Positions 51,417 to 60,507 of a stretch of DNA of 64,000 nucleotides are shown here, in pieces. The notes under the pieces were generated by a model, which had not been told where the DNA came from, searched no databases, and worked only from the letters and a program-made list of their open reading frames with translations. The DNA is taken from NCBI GenBank assembly GCA_964649825.1, contig CAZYQW010000058.1:58134-122133 (forward strand), written 5' to 3'. The position numbers and the translations under genes are program-made. Within the stretch, counting starts at the first letter, position 1, and every line of letters begins with the position of its first letter. Origin of the DNA: CAZYQW01 sp964649825 (GTDB lineage Bacteria; Planctomycetota; B15-G4; JADJEK01).

Positions 51417-54044
51417 TCATGGCCGGACGACGTTGACCTCGCCGGGCTCCAGCTCGAGGGTCTTGCGGTGGATCTCTTGACCGTCGCGGAACAGGACGAG
51501 CCACGTCGCGTCGTCGGGGACGGAGACGACGCCGACGTCGACGGCCATACGTTCCATGGTGCGGCGGCCGTTCCCGGAGACCAGGTCGATCGGCAGCTCC
51601 TCGCCCTCGGGGTCGAGGACCGCGAACGCGTCGGCGACCGCTGAGGGTCCGAGCTCGAGGCGGAGGTGGACGCGGCGGGAGACGCGGATGACCATGTCGA
51701 CGACCCTGCCGCCCTCGTCCTCGAGCCGCGGGCGCGCGCGACCGTACTCGAGGGGGAGGATCCCTTCGCCGTCGATGCGCAGGTAGACGCCGTCCTTCGG
51801 CACGTCCCGAATCTCGAACTTGCCGTCGTCATCGGTCAGGACGGGCTCTCCCGCGGAGTGCCACGTCGAGCCCGAGACGCTGAAGGAGTCGCACTGGGTG
51901 TGCACGGCCGCGTTCGCGATCGGGTCGTTGCGGTGATTCACCACGCGGCCGGTCACGCGGTCGTGGATCGCCCCCTTCGGCATCACGAGCACGACGTCTT
52001 CGGCGCCGGCCTTCACCGCGGCGGCGGACATACGCAGGAGCGTCGCCTCGTGCATGGCGGTGACCCGATACGAGCGGCTCACGAGGCCGTTCAACCGGAA
52101 CCGCCCGTCCGCGCCGGTCGACGTGCGGTTCCACGGCTCCTGCTTGCCGGTGACGATGCTCTCGGTCGTGACCGGACCGCCATCGCCGTCGAGCCCGAAC
52201 GGGGTGGGATCGTCGATCCAGACCGTCGCGCCGGCCAGCGGCTGGCCGTCGAAGCCGATCACCGTCCCCGCGATCGCGAGCGGGGAGGCGCCGAGCGTGA
52301 GGACGATGAACGACGGAAGGACGGGACCGTCCGCACCGAGCGGCGCCTCGAACACGCCGGGCAGGAAGCCCTTCTTGGCCGCGACGAGCCGCGCGCCGGC
52401 CGGCGAGCTCCGCCCGAAGCCTTGCGCGGCCAGGTATTCGGTGACGCGGGCCTCGGGGGCGCCGACCGCGGCGGAGATGCGCTTGGTCCAGGCGGTGTCG
52501 TCGACGTCGAGCGAGAACCGGCCCAGCTCGTCCGTCATGGTGATCTCGCCGCGCAGCGTCACCCGCGCGTCCGGCACCAGCGCGCCGGCCGAATCGACGA
52601 CCTGTCCGTTCACGGTCCGGCCGGCCGGGTGTCGCGTACGGAGCACGAGCGACAAGCCGTCGGTCGACGCGGGTGGCAGCGCCACGAGCGCCGGCTCGAA
52701 GCCCGCCGACCGCGCGGTCACGGTCGCGCCGGGGATCTGCGGAACCTTCTCGAGTCGGTATGCGCCCGCCGCGTCGCTCGTCGTCGCGAACGACTGCTCG
52801 AGCGAATGGTCGAGCACGGCTTGCACGCGCCCGCGCAGGTCGGCCGGGAGCGCGACGTCGACGCGCGCGTCGGCGATCGGCCGTTGGTTCTCGTCGACCA
52901 CCACGCCGGCGAGGCTCAACGCCGGCGCCGCCACGACGATGACGTTCGAATCCGTCCGCGTGCTCGTGTACCCGCAGTAGACGTTGACCAGCGCGTCGCT
53001 CGTCACTCCGACGTTTCGCTGGACGGCGCCGGGCAGCGTGAAGCTTCCGTCGCTCGCCGTTCGCGCCGTCGCGCCGATCGCCTCGACGCGTTCGCCGAAG
53101 CCGTTCGTCAGGGAGGCGACGTCCACGCCCGCGATCGGTTGTCCGATGACGTCGAGCACGCGGCCGTGGACGGCGTCATCGCCGGACGCGACCGGCTTCG
53201 CCGCGGGGGTGGCCGCCGGCGCCGGCGCGGAGCGGACCGATTCGGCGGGCGCCGAGCGGGCCGTCTCGCGCCGGGGTTCGGGCGTCGACGTGGCGGTCCT
53301 TTCCGGGGCCGACGGGTCGGGCGGCGCCGCGACGGTCGACCGGTCGGCGGAGTGCGCCTCGGTCGACGGCGCCGAGTTCCAGAGCATCACGGTCGTGACG
53401 GCGACCACGAGCAACGACGACGAGACGAGGACGAGCTTGACGTTCACGAGGAGGGCTCCGAGGATCGCGACGGGGATCCCCTCGGCGCCGGTGCCGAGGG
53501 GCAGAAGCGCGAGCGCCCACGACCGTCCGTCCGCGCCCTTCTCGGCGTCGAGCCGCCGGCGAAGGATCGCCAACGCGCGCTTCAGCCGCGTGCGGACCGT
53601 CTCCTCGGGGATGCCGAGGCGCTCGGCGATCTCCCGCGGCGGCCGCTCCTCGAAGAAGCGCAGCAGCACCGTCGAGCGGTACGGCTCGTCGAGTCGCTCC
53701 ACCGCCTCGACCACGCGTCGATGCGACTGGAGCCTCTCGACCAGCTCGGCCGCCGACGGCACGGCTTCGTCCCGGGCCGCCTCCGATTCGCGAGCGGTGC
53801 GGCGAAGCTCCTCGCGCCACCGCTGGCGACGCAGGTTGCGCAGCACCGTCGCCAGCCAGCCCTTGAGGGGCCGATCCGGTTCGGGATCGGAGCGCAGCGC
53901 CGCGAGGGTCGTGTCCTGGGCGAGGTCGTCGGCCGACGCGGGGTCGGCGACGAGGTTGGCCGCGAGGGAACGGAGCCAGCGGGCATGCGCGAGGATGGGA
54001 GTGGGGTCCTTGGACGGGGTGGTCATGGGTCTCGGAGATGACAT
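51417..54044 (-). CDS. sigma-70 (ECF) factor fused to a transmembrane helix and tandem carboxypeptidase-regulatory-like domains
   Basis: 875 aa in one uninterrupted frame. Residues about 17-75 form sigma region 2 (ILAHARWLRSLAANLVADPASADDLAQDTTLAAL, LKGWLATVLRNLRRQRWREE) and about 103-160 region 4 (VEAVERLDEPYRSTVLLRFFEERPPREIAERLGIPEETVRTRLKRALAIL). A strong hydrophobic pair (about 175-222, VAILGALLVNVKLVLVSSSLLVVAVTTVMLW) follows, then a Pro/Ala/Ser linker to about 290. The rest is a chain of beta-sandwich units of the carboxypeptidase-regulatory-like type (GRVLDVIGQPIAGVDVASL, GVVVDENQRPIADARVDVAL, GQVVDSAGALVPDARVTLRGE, GTVIGFDGQPLAGATVWI, GRVVNHRNDPIANAAVHT). The layout predicts a sigma factor tethered to the inner membrane. 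No anti-sigma gene is adjacent. Confidence 0.88.
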   Translation of the reverse strand: MSSPRPMTTPSKDPTPILAHARWLRSLAANLVADPASADDLAQDTTLAALRSDPEPDRPLKGWLATVLRNLRRQRWREELRRTARESEAARDEAVPSAAELVERLQSHRRVVEAVERLDEPYRSTVLLRFFEERPPREIAERLGIPEETVRTRLKRALAILRRRLDAEKGADGRSWALALLPLGTGAEGIPVAILGALLVNVKLVLVSSSLLVVAVTTVMLWNSAPSTEAHSADRSTVAAPPDPSAPERTATSTPEPRRETARSAPAESVRSAPAPAATPAAKPVASGDDAVHGRVLDVIGQPIAGVDVASLTNGFGERVEAIGATARTASDGSFTLPGAVQRNVGVTSDALVNVYCGYTSTRTDSNVIVVAAPALSLAGVVVDENQRPIADARVDVALPADLRGRVQAVLDHSLEQSFATTSDAAGAYRLEKVPQIPGATVTARSAGFEPALVALPPASTDGLSLVLRTRHPAGRTVNGQVVDSAGALVPDARVTLRGEITMTDELGRFSLDVDDTAWTKRISAAVGAPEARVTEYLAAQGFGRSSPAGARLVAAKKGFLPGVFEAPLGADGPVLPSFIVLTLGASPLAIAGTVIGFDGQPLAGATVWIDDPTPFGLDGDGGPVTTESIVTGKQEPWNRTSTGADGRFRLNGLVSRSYRVTAMHEATLLRMSAAAVKAGAEDVVLVMPKGAIHDRVTGRVVNHRNDPIANAAVHTQCDSFSVSGSTWHSAGEPVLTDDDGKFEIRDVPKDGVYLRIDGEGILPLEYGRARPRLEDEGGRVVDMVIRVSRRVHLRLELGPSAVADAFAVLDPEGEELPIDLVSGNGRRTMERMAVDVGVVSVPDDATWLVLFRDGQEIHRKTLELEPGEVNVVRP

Positions 54045-54206
54045 GGCGCCGCTGGGCGCGAGGGTTCAGGATAATCCCTCGGCGGTCACGCGGGCGACTC
54101 GCGCCGTAGGCGCTCACGAAGCCCACGCGACGAGCTGGAGACTACCGAACCATACGACGCCGGGGGACCTGATGATCCGGCGGTGCGATCGCGACGACGC
54201 GCTGGA

Positions 54207-57200
54207 TCACACGACCTTGCGCACGGCGACCGTGACCGGCTGCTTGCCGAGCTCGGTCGCGCTCACGTGGTCGCCCTCCTCGGGCGGGCCGAAGATCAAC
54301 GCGTCGCACAGCGTCTGCTCGCGGACGTAGTCGGCGTTCGCCTCGACGGCGGCGCGGGCGGCGTCGGGGAGGGCGATCCGGACCGTGACGTGGTCGGAGA
54401 CGTTCAGATCCGCGTCCTTCCTCGCCTGCTGGATCATGCGGACGACGTCGCGCGCGGTGCCCTCGGCGATCAGCGCGTCGTCGAGCGTGGTGTCGAGAGC
54501 GACGATGACCCGGTTGCCGGGGAGCGGCTGGCTGGTGACGCCCTCCTTCGACTTCAGGCCGAGCTCGAACTCGTTCGCCTCGAGGCGGATGCCGTCGACG
54601 TCGACGGAGCCGTCGGCGTTCGTCGTCCAGTTGCCCTGCTTCGACGCGGCCATCACCTTCTTCATGTCGGCGCCGAGCCGCGGCCCCACGACGGCCGCGT
54701 TCACCCTCAGCGTGAACGTGCCGAGATCGTCGAGGCGGGCGGCGAGCGCGACGGACTTGACGTTGACCTCCTCCTGGATCAACGGGAAGTACGGCTCGAG
54801 GTCGGCCGTGCCCTCGCCGGCGAGCGTCAGGGTGCGGAGCGGCTGGCGGATGCGGAGGTCGTGCGCCTTGCGCAGCCCGAGCGTGGCCGAGCAGACCTCG
54901 CGCGCGAGGTCCATGTCGCGCACGAGGCGTTCCTCCACGGGGTACGTGGAGACGTCCGGCCAGTCCGTCAGGTGAACGCTGCGCTCGCCGGTGAGGCCGC
55001 GGTAGATCTCGTCCGCGATCAGCGGCAGGAACGGCGCCGCGGTGCGGATGACCGTCGTCAGCACCGTGTAGAGAGTGTCGTACGCGTCGACCTTGTCGTC
55101 GTCCTTCTCGTGCCGCCAGAACCGCTCGCGGCTGCGGCGGATGTACCAGTTGTTGAGCGCGTCGGTGAATTGCGTCAGCTCCTGGCACGCGGCCGGGATG
55201 TCGTACGCGTCCATGCGGTCCTCGAGCCGCAGAACGAGCTCGCGCGTCTTCGCCAGGATGTAGCGATCCAGCCGCCGCGTCGAGTCGGCACGCGCCTTCG
55301 CCTTCACGCCGTCGGCGTTCGCGTAGAGCGTGAAGAACGAGTACGCGTTCCAGAACGGCAGGATCGCCTGCCGGACGACGTCGGCGAAGACGCGTCCCTT
55401 GCTATCGATCGACAGGTTGTTGCCGCGCAGGATCGGCGATGAGATCAGGTACCAGCGCAACGCGTCCGCGCCGTGCGTGTCGAACACCTCGTCCGGGCTC
55501 GGGTAGTTGCGCAGACGCTTCGACAGCTTCAGCCCGTTCTCATCGAGCACCACGCCGTGGCAGATGCAGTTCTTGAACGGCGGCCGATCGAAGAGCGCGG
55601 TCGACAGCACGATCATCGTGTAGAACCACCCGCGCGTCTGCGCGATGTACTCCACGATGAAGTCCGCCGGGAAGTGGCTCTCGAACCACTTGCGATTCTC
55701 GAACGGGTAGTGCACCTGCGCGAACGACATCGAGCCGGACTCGAACCAGCAGTCGAGAACGTCCTCCACGCGGCGCATCGTGCTCTTGGCCGTAGGATCG
55801 TCCGGGTTCGGCCGCGTCAGGGTGTCGATGCCGGGGCGGTGCAGGTCATCCGGGCGGACGCCGAAGTCCCGCTGGAGCTCGTCGAGGCTGCCGTAGACGT
55901 CGACCCGCGGGTAGCTCGGATCGTCGCTCTTCCACACCGGGATCGGGGTGCCCCAGAAGCGGTTGCGGCTGATCGACCAGTCACGAGCTCCTTCGAGCCA
56001 CTTGCCCATCGATCCGTCGCGCACGTGGGCGGGGACCCAGTTGATCCGGCGGTTCAGCTCGACCATCCGGTCGTTGAACTCGGTCACCTTCACGAACCAC
56101 GAGCTCATCGCCTTGTAGATGAGCGGCTCGTCCGTGCGCCAGCAGTGCGGGTAGTTGTGGAGGTACGTCTCGTGCTTCAGCAGCACGCCGCGCGCCTTCA
56201 ACTCCTGGATGATCGGCTTGTTCGCGTCGAAGACGAGCTGACCCGCGTAGGGCGGCACCTCGGACGTGAACCGGCCCTTCTCGTCGACCGGGCAGACGAT
56301 CGGGATGTCGTGTGCCTGGCAGACGCGGTGGTCGTCCTCGCCGAAGCCGGGCGCCATGTGGACGATGCCCGTCCCTTCCTCGGTGTTGACGAAGTCGCCG
56401 GAGACCACGACGAACGCGTTCTCGGTCTCCGCGAAGAACGGAAAGAGCGGCGTGTACCGGCGGCCGACGAGCTCCTTGCCGAGGATCGTTCCGACGCGTT
56501 CGGCGTCCTTCGTTTCCTTCTCGTACTTCGCGACCACCGCGGCGCCGAGCACGAGTCGATCGCCGCCCTTCTGGAGGATCGTGTACTCGATCTCTTCGCC
56601 GACCGCGATCGCGAGGTTCGACGGCAGCGTCCACGGCGTGGTCGTCCAGACCAGCAGCGTCAGCGGACCGTCATCGCCGGCCCGGGGCTCGAGCGTGAAC
56701 GCCACTGTGATCGCCGGGTCCTGGCGCTCGCGGTACGCATTGTCCATGCGGGTCTCGAAGTTCGAGACCGGCGACTCGGCCGCCCACGAGTAGGGCAGGA
56801 CGCGCGTCCCCTCGTAGACGAGACCTTTGTCATACAGCGACTTGAACGCCCAGAGGACGCTCTCCATGTACGCCGTGTCCATCGTGCGGTAGTCGTTCTC
56901 GAAGTCCGCCCATCGCGCCTGGCGCGTGACGATCCGCTCCCACTCCCGCGTGTACTTCTGGACCGACGCGCGGCAGTGCGCGTTGAACCGTTCGATGCCG
57001 TACTCGAGGATCTGGATCCGTCCCTGGATGCCGAGCTCCTTCTCCGACGCCATCTCGGCGGGGAGGCCGTGGCAGTCCCAGCCGAAGCGCCGTTCGACGC
57101 GGCGCCCGCGCATCGTCTGGTAGCGCGGGACGACGTCCTTCACGTAACCGGTGACGAGATGTCCGTAGTGCGGAAGGCCGTTTGCGAACGGCGGGCCGTC

Positions 57201-57362
57201 GTAGAAGACGTACTCGTTCGCGCCGTTCTCGCCGGCGGGCCGCCGGGCGATCGATGCGGAGAAGGTCCCGTCGCGACGCCAGCGATCGAGCGTCTCGCGC
57301 TCGATCGCGGGAAGGTCCGGCTTCGGGGAAACTCGCGGATAGGGCGTGCTCGAGGCGCTCAT
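54207..57362 (-). CDS. ileS: isoleucyl-tRNA synthetase, type 2-like
   Basis: 1051 aa. The HIGH motif reads PHYGH at about 64-68 in GPPFANGLPHYGHLVTGYVKDVVPRYQTMRG, and the KMSKS motif reads KLSKR in ENGLKLSKRLRNYPSPDEV. Both are typical of the eukaryote-like, type 2 bacterial enzymes, which tend to be less sensitive to mupirocin. The editing domain (TTTPWTLPSNLA, GTGIVHMAPGFGEDDH) and anticodon-binding domain are complete. No C-terminal zinc-finger cysteine cluster is seen, as expected for type 2. It is probably cotranscribed with the GGDEF gene downstream of its own start side (57395-58426), 32 bp away. Confidence 0.96.
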   Translation of the reverse strand: MSASSTPYPRVSPKPDLPAIERETLDRWRRDGTFSASIARRPAGENGANEYVFYDGPPFANGLPHYGHLVTGYVKDVVPRYQTMRGRRVERRFGWDCHGLPAEMASEKELGIQGRIQILEYGIERFNAHCRASVQKYTREWERIVTRQARWADFENDYRTMDTAYMESVLWAFKSLYDKGLVYEGTRVLPYSWAAESPVSNFETRMDNAYRERQDPAITVAFTLEPRAGDDGPLTLLVWTTTPWTLPSNLAIAVGEEIEYTILQKGGDRLVLGAAVVAKYEKETKDAERVGTILGKELVGRRYTPLFPFFAETENAFVVVSGDFVNTEEGTGIVHMAPGFGEDDHRVCQAHDIPIVCPVDEKGRFTSEVPPYAGQLVFDANKPIIQELKARGVLLKHETYLHNYPHCWRTDEPLIYKAMSSWFVKVTEFNDRMVELNRRINWVPAHVRDGSMGKWLEGARDWSISRNRFWGTPIPVWKSDDPSYPRVDVYGSLDELQRDFGVRPDDLHRPGIDTLTRPNPDDPTAKSTMRRVEDVLDCWFESGSMSFAQVHYPFENRKWFESHFPADFIVEYIAQTRGWFYTMIVLSTALFDRPPFKNCICHGVVLDENGLKLSKRLRNYPSPDEVFDTHGADALRWYLISSPILRGNNLSIDSKGRVFADVVRQAILPFWNAYSFFTLYANADGVKAKARADSTRRLDRYILAKTRELVLRLEDRMDAYDIPAACQELTQFTDALNNWYIRRSRERFWRHEKDDDKVDAYDTLYTVLTTVIRTAAPFLPLIADEIYRGLTGERSVHLTDWPDVSTYPVEERLVRDMDLAREVCSATLGLRKAHDLRIRQPLRTLTLAGEGTADLEPYFPLIQEEVNVKSVALAARLDDLGTFTLRVNAAVVGPRLGADMKKVMAASKQGNWTTNADGSVDVDGIRLEANEFELGLKSKEGVTSQPLPGNRVIVALDTTLDDALIAEGTARDVVRMIQQARKDADLNVSDHVTVRIALPDAARAAVEANADYVREQTLCDALIFGPPEEGDHVSATELGKQPVTVAVRKVV

Positions 57363-57394
57363 CCGCGCAGCTTACCGGGGCCGAAGGCACCTCC

Positions 57395-58426
57395 TCAAGA
57401 CGAGTGAGCCGCGTGTTCCTGCTCGCCCTCGAACTCATACGGCTCGGCCGGCTCGACGGCCGGGCCGACGATGCCACGTCGAAACGGGTCCGCGTGCGCG
57501 ATCTGGGGGTACAGGACGACCCGGTTCCGGCCGCGTCGCTTCGCTTCGAGCAACGAGAAGTCGGCGCGCCGCAGGAACTCCTCGGGGGAGCAGTCCTCCA
57601 CGCCATCGAACGCCGAGATTCCGACCGAGATCGAGACCGACGTCGAGTGACCGCCGCGCTCGAACGTGTACTCGGACACGATGCGACGAATCCGCTCGGC
57701 GGTGGCGACCGCTTTGTCGAGGCCGGTGTTCGGCAGCAGGAGGACGAACTCGTCCCCGCCGAACCGAGCCGGGATGTCGATGTCCCGGATGATCGAACGC
57801 AGCTTCTTCGCGAATGCGAGGAGCACGAAGTCGCCGAACGCGTGGTCGAACGAGTCGTTGATCTCCTTGAAGTTGTCGAAGTCGAGCATCACGCAGGCGA
57901 GAGGCGAGCGATGCCGTCGCGACCGGCTGAGCTCCTCGCGCAGGCGGCGATGGAAGTACCGATCGTTGTACGTTCCGGTCTTGAAGTCGGTGATCGATTG
58001 GCGCTCGAGCGCCGCCTTCTCTTCCTCGAACCGCCGGATTCGTTGAAGGCGACCCAACGCGAGCGAGACTCGATCGAAGAGCTGGCGCGGCGTGAGCCCT
58101 TGGCGCGCGACGACGTCGTCGACGCGCGTCGCGAGGCGCATGATGAGATCGGCGGAAAGCGGTTGCGCCGTGACGAGGAGGACCGGCGTGAACCGCTCGC
58201 GGTCCTTGGCGGCAAGAACGCGCGTGACCTCCTGGCCGTTCAGATTCGTGGAGAGAGGCGAGAGGACGATCAGGTCCGGTCGTTGGCTCGTCACCGCCTC
58301 GATCGTGGTCAGCGCGTCGTGCGACTCGATGACGGTGTGTCCCTCGGCGGAGAGCGCCGCGTCGACCGGCGGCAGCCGTTCAGCTTGGTGGTCGGCGATG
58401 AGGATGCGACGGGGAAGCGAAATCAT
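57395..58426 (-). CDS. diguanylate cyclase with degenerate receiver domain
   Basis: 343 aa from the ATG at 58426. Residues 5-125 have the receiver fold (RILIADHQAERLPPVDAALSAEGHTV, RPDLIVLSPLSTNLNGQEV, PVLLVTAQ), but the phospho-acceptor aspartate is replaced by Ser in VLSPL, and the acidic pair after the first strand is reduced. The GGDEF domain (about 170-325) is complete: DFDNFKEINDSFDHAFGDFVL, RFGGDEF, and an RxxD inhibitory site (RDID) five residues before. It should make c-di-GMP and be product-inhibited, but cannot be switched by phosphorylation at the usual site. The longer frame to 58564 adds an unrelated Arg-rich lead. It lies 32 bp upstream of ileS on the same strand. Confidence 0.92.
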   Translation of the reverse strand: MISLPRRILIADHQAERLPPVDAALSAEGHTVIESHDALTTIEAVTSQRPDLIVLSPLSTNLNGQEVTRVLAAKDRERFTPVLLVTAQPLSADLIMRLATRVDDVVARQGLTPRQLFDRVSLALGRLQRIRRFEEEKAALERQSITDFKTGTYNDRYFHRRLREELSRSRRHRSPLACVMLDFDNFKEINDSFDHAFGDFVLLAFAKKLRSIIRDIDIPARFGGDEFVLLLPNTGLDKAVATAERIRRIVSEYTFERGGHSTSVSISVGISAFDGVEDCSPEEFLRRADFSLLEAKRRGRNRVVLYPQIAHADPFRRGIVGPAVEPAEPYEFEGEQEHAAHSS

Positions 58427-58658
58427 GTGGCGAGCGCTGGTCACGCGACGACCGATGCGCCTCTCGACCCTTCCTGAAGGGAATCCGAACATCTTACCCC
58501 GATCCACTGCAGGTGGTTCCGGGATGGAGGCCGGCGATTCGCGCCTCCTGCCACATGCTGTCATTCACAACGTCCTCAATCGGCATCGACCATCCGGAAC
58601 TTGAGGAAAAAATTGGTTTGTCTCGCAAAGTAAAGTCGCGGCCGCCCGCCGTGGGGGG

Positions 58659-58686
58659 TTGACAACACCGCGGTTGAGTTTAGGTT
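58659..58686 (+). promoter_or_regulatory. sigma-70-type promoter of the rpsB operon
   Basis: TTGACA (58659-58664), 16-bp spacer, TAGGTT (58681-58686). It predicts a leader of about 140 nt before the rpsB start. The rest of the gap 58427-58658 holds the minus-strand start region of the GGDEF gene and a short A/T-rich patch near 58610 but no gene. Confidence 0.6.
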
Positions 58687-58725
58687 GCTTCGCTTCTTCG
58701 GCGCTCCCACCGGGGGAGCCCAACC
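58683..58725 (+). promoter_or_regulatory. structured leader of rpsB (candidate r-protein autoregulatory element)
   Basis: Two nested helices can be drawn: an outer GGTTG (58683-58687) with CAACC (58721-58725), and an inner GCTCCC (58703-58708) with GGGAGC (58714-58719) closed by ACCGG. Ribosomal protein operons often carry such leaders for feedback by the first protein. Part of the outer arm overlaps the proposed -10, so the true transcript may start slightly later and lose that arm. No known motif is recognised. Confidence 0.35.
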
Positions 58726-58833
58726 AGTTCCCGAGCAGCTCCAAGCGGCGGAAGCGGCGCCCCCAACCTTCCTGACCCTACGCTGACAGAGCAGCTCGAA
58801 ATCCCTGATACAAAAGAAGATAGGAAGGTGACT

Positions 58834-59850
58834 GTGGCGGTCTCCGTTCAACAGCTCCTTGATGCAGGCGTGCACTTCGGACACCGGGTCAGTCGGTGGA
58901 ACCCGAAGATGTCGCCGTTCATCCACGGCAAGCGCAATCAAATCCATATCCTCGACCTTGTCGAGACCATCAAGGGGTTGGCCCGCGCTCGCCACTTCCT
59001 GACGCAACTCACCGCAACCGGACGCAAGGTCGTCTTCGTCGGCACGAAGCGGCAGATCAAGAACGTCATCGCGGTCGAAGCCGAGCGGTGCACGATGCCG
59101 TTCGTCAACGAGCGCTGGCTTGGCGGAACGCTGACGAACTTCTCGACGATCCGCTTTCGGCTGAAGCGCCTCGAGCAGCTCGAGGCGATGGTCGAGTCCG
59201 GCGAGCTCGACAACTACAAGAAGAAGGAGCAGTCGTCGCTGCTCCGCGAGATGCGGCGCATCAAGAAGAACCTCGACGGCATTCGCGAGCTCGATCGCGT
59301 TCCCGGGGCGGTCGTCGTCATCGACCCGAAGAAGGAGTACATCGCGGTCCGTGAAGCGAACCGGCTGGGCATTCCGATCATCGCGATCTTGGATACCGAC
59401 TGCGATCCGGACGACGTCGACATCCCGATCCCCGCGAACGACGACGCCATGAAGTCGGTCTCCCTCGTCCTCGGGCAGCTCGTGGAGTCGGTGATCGATG
59501 GCAAGGCCTCGTTCAAGGAAGGCATCACGGACGTGCAGCCGGAGGATGACGAGCTCGTCATCGAGATGAAGAAGCGCGAACAGAAAGGGGGCCGTCGGCC
59601 TCAGCAACGGCGCGGTGCGGGCGGCGGCCGTTCGCGCGACCGTCGGACCGAGGATGGCGACGTCGCGTCGACCCCGGGTTCGGCCGCGGCTTCAGCCGCG
59701 ACTTCGACGGCGGTCCCGGCGGCCCCGGCCGCCCCGGCGAGCGAAGTCCGTGCGGACGACGTGCCGACTGCTCCGTCGGACCATGTCGCCGCGGCGGCTG
59801 ACACGGCCGAAGCGCCCGCGGGCGACACCGGCAGCACATCGGAGAGCTGA
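58834..59850 (+). CDS. rpsB: 30S ribosomal protein uS2 with long C-terminal extension
   Basis: 338 aa from the GTG at 58834 (MAVSVQQLLDAGVHFGH, the usual uS2 opening), with AGGAAGG about 6 nt upstream. A GTG two codons earlier (58828) has no room for a ribosome site. Core motifs: HFGHRVSRWNPKMSPFIHGKRNQIHILDL, FVGTKRQIKNVIAVEAERC, FVNERWLGGTLTNFSTI, PGAVVVIDPKKEYIAVREANRLGIPIIAILDTDCDPDDVDIPIPANDDA. The last 90 residues are Arg/Gly-rich and then Ala/Pro-rich, absent from E. coli uS2. First gene of the rpsB-tsf-pyrH-frr operon. Confidence 0.96.
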   Translation: MAVSVQQLLDAGVHFGHRVSRWNPKMSPFIHGKRNQIHILDLVETIKGLARARHFLTQLTATGRKVVFVGTKRQIKNVIAVEAERCTMPFVNERWLGGTLTNFSTIRFRLKRLEQLEAMVESGELDNYKKKEQSSLLREMRRIKKNLDGIRELDRVPGAVVVIDPKKEYIAVREANRLGIPIIAILDTDCDPDDVDIPIPANDDAMKSVSLVLGQLVESVIDGKASFKEGITDVQPEDDELVIEMKKREQKGGRRPQQRRGAGGGRSRDRRTEDGDVASTPGSAAASAATSTAVPAAPAAPASEVRADDVPTAPSDHVAAAADTAEAPAGDTGSTSES

Positions 59851-59910
59851 CCACCGAGCGCGGCGCGCGGTCTCGAGCGAATCAAGAAACGACCACGGAA
59901 GGGACTCCAA

Positions 59911-60504
59911 ATGATCGATGCAAAGGACGTCATGCGGCTGCGCACCGCGACCGGCGCGGGCGTGAACGACTGCAAGAAGGCTCTGACCGATGCCGAGGGA
60001 GACTTCGAGAAGGCGATCGACCTGCTGCGCAAACAGGGGCAGAAGATCGCGGCGAAGAAGGCGGATCGCGCGACGTCGGCTGGTCTGATCATCACCTATC
60101 TGCACCCGAACGCCGACACGGCGAAGGTCGGCGTCATGGTGAACTTCGCTTGCGAGACCGACTTCGTGGCGCGCAATCCGGACTTTCAGGCGTTCGCGAA
60201 GCAGATCGCCATGCACATCGCCGCGAAGTCGCCGCAGTACGTGAGCCGCGACCAGGTTCCGGACGCCGTCGTGGCAAAAGAGAAAGAGATCTTCGCGGAG
60301 CAGGTGAAGGACAAGCCGGCTCCGGCCATCGAGAAGATCGTGGCCGGCAAGCTCGACAAGTTCTACGCCGAGGTCTGCCTGCTGGACCAGCCGTTCGTGA
60401 TGGACGGCGACAAGTCGGTCGCGCAGATGCTGACCGAAAAGATCGCGACGATCGGAGAGAACATGAAGATCGTCGAGTTCGCGCGCTTCGAGGTCGGGAG
60501 CTGA
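59911..60504 (+). CDS. tsf: elongation factor Ts
   Basis: 197 aa, the short form found in several phyla (E. coli has 283). The N-terminal UBA-like domain (DVMRLRTATGAGVNDCKKALTDAEGDFEKAIDLLRKQG) and the core with FACETDFVARNPDFQAFAKQIAMHIA, the TDFVARN motif that contacts EF-Tu, are present; the second core repeat is reduced. It recycles EF-Tu from GDP to GTP. It lies 60 bp after rpsB and 3 bp before pyrH. Confidence 0.97.
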   Translation: MIDAKDVMRLRTATGAGVNDCKKALTDAEGDFEKAIDLLRKQGQKIAAKKADRATSAGLIITYLHPNADTAKVGVMVNFACETDFVARNPDFQAFAKQIAMHIAAKSPQYVSRDQVPDAVVAKEKEIFAEQVKDKPAPAIEKIVAGKLDKFYAEVCLLDQPFVMDGDKSVAQMLTEKIATIGENMKIVEFARFEVGS

Positions 60505-60507
60505 TCG

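Noticed and set aside
55473..57407. 644-codon plus-strand frame
   Set aside because: Antisense to ileS; no motif, and the ileS reading frame is complete.
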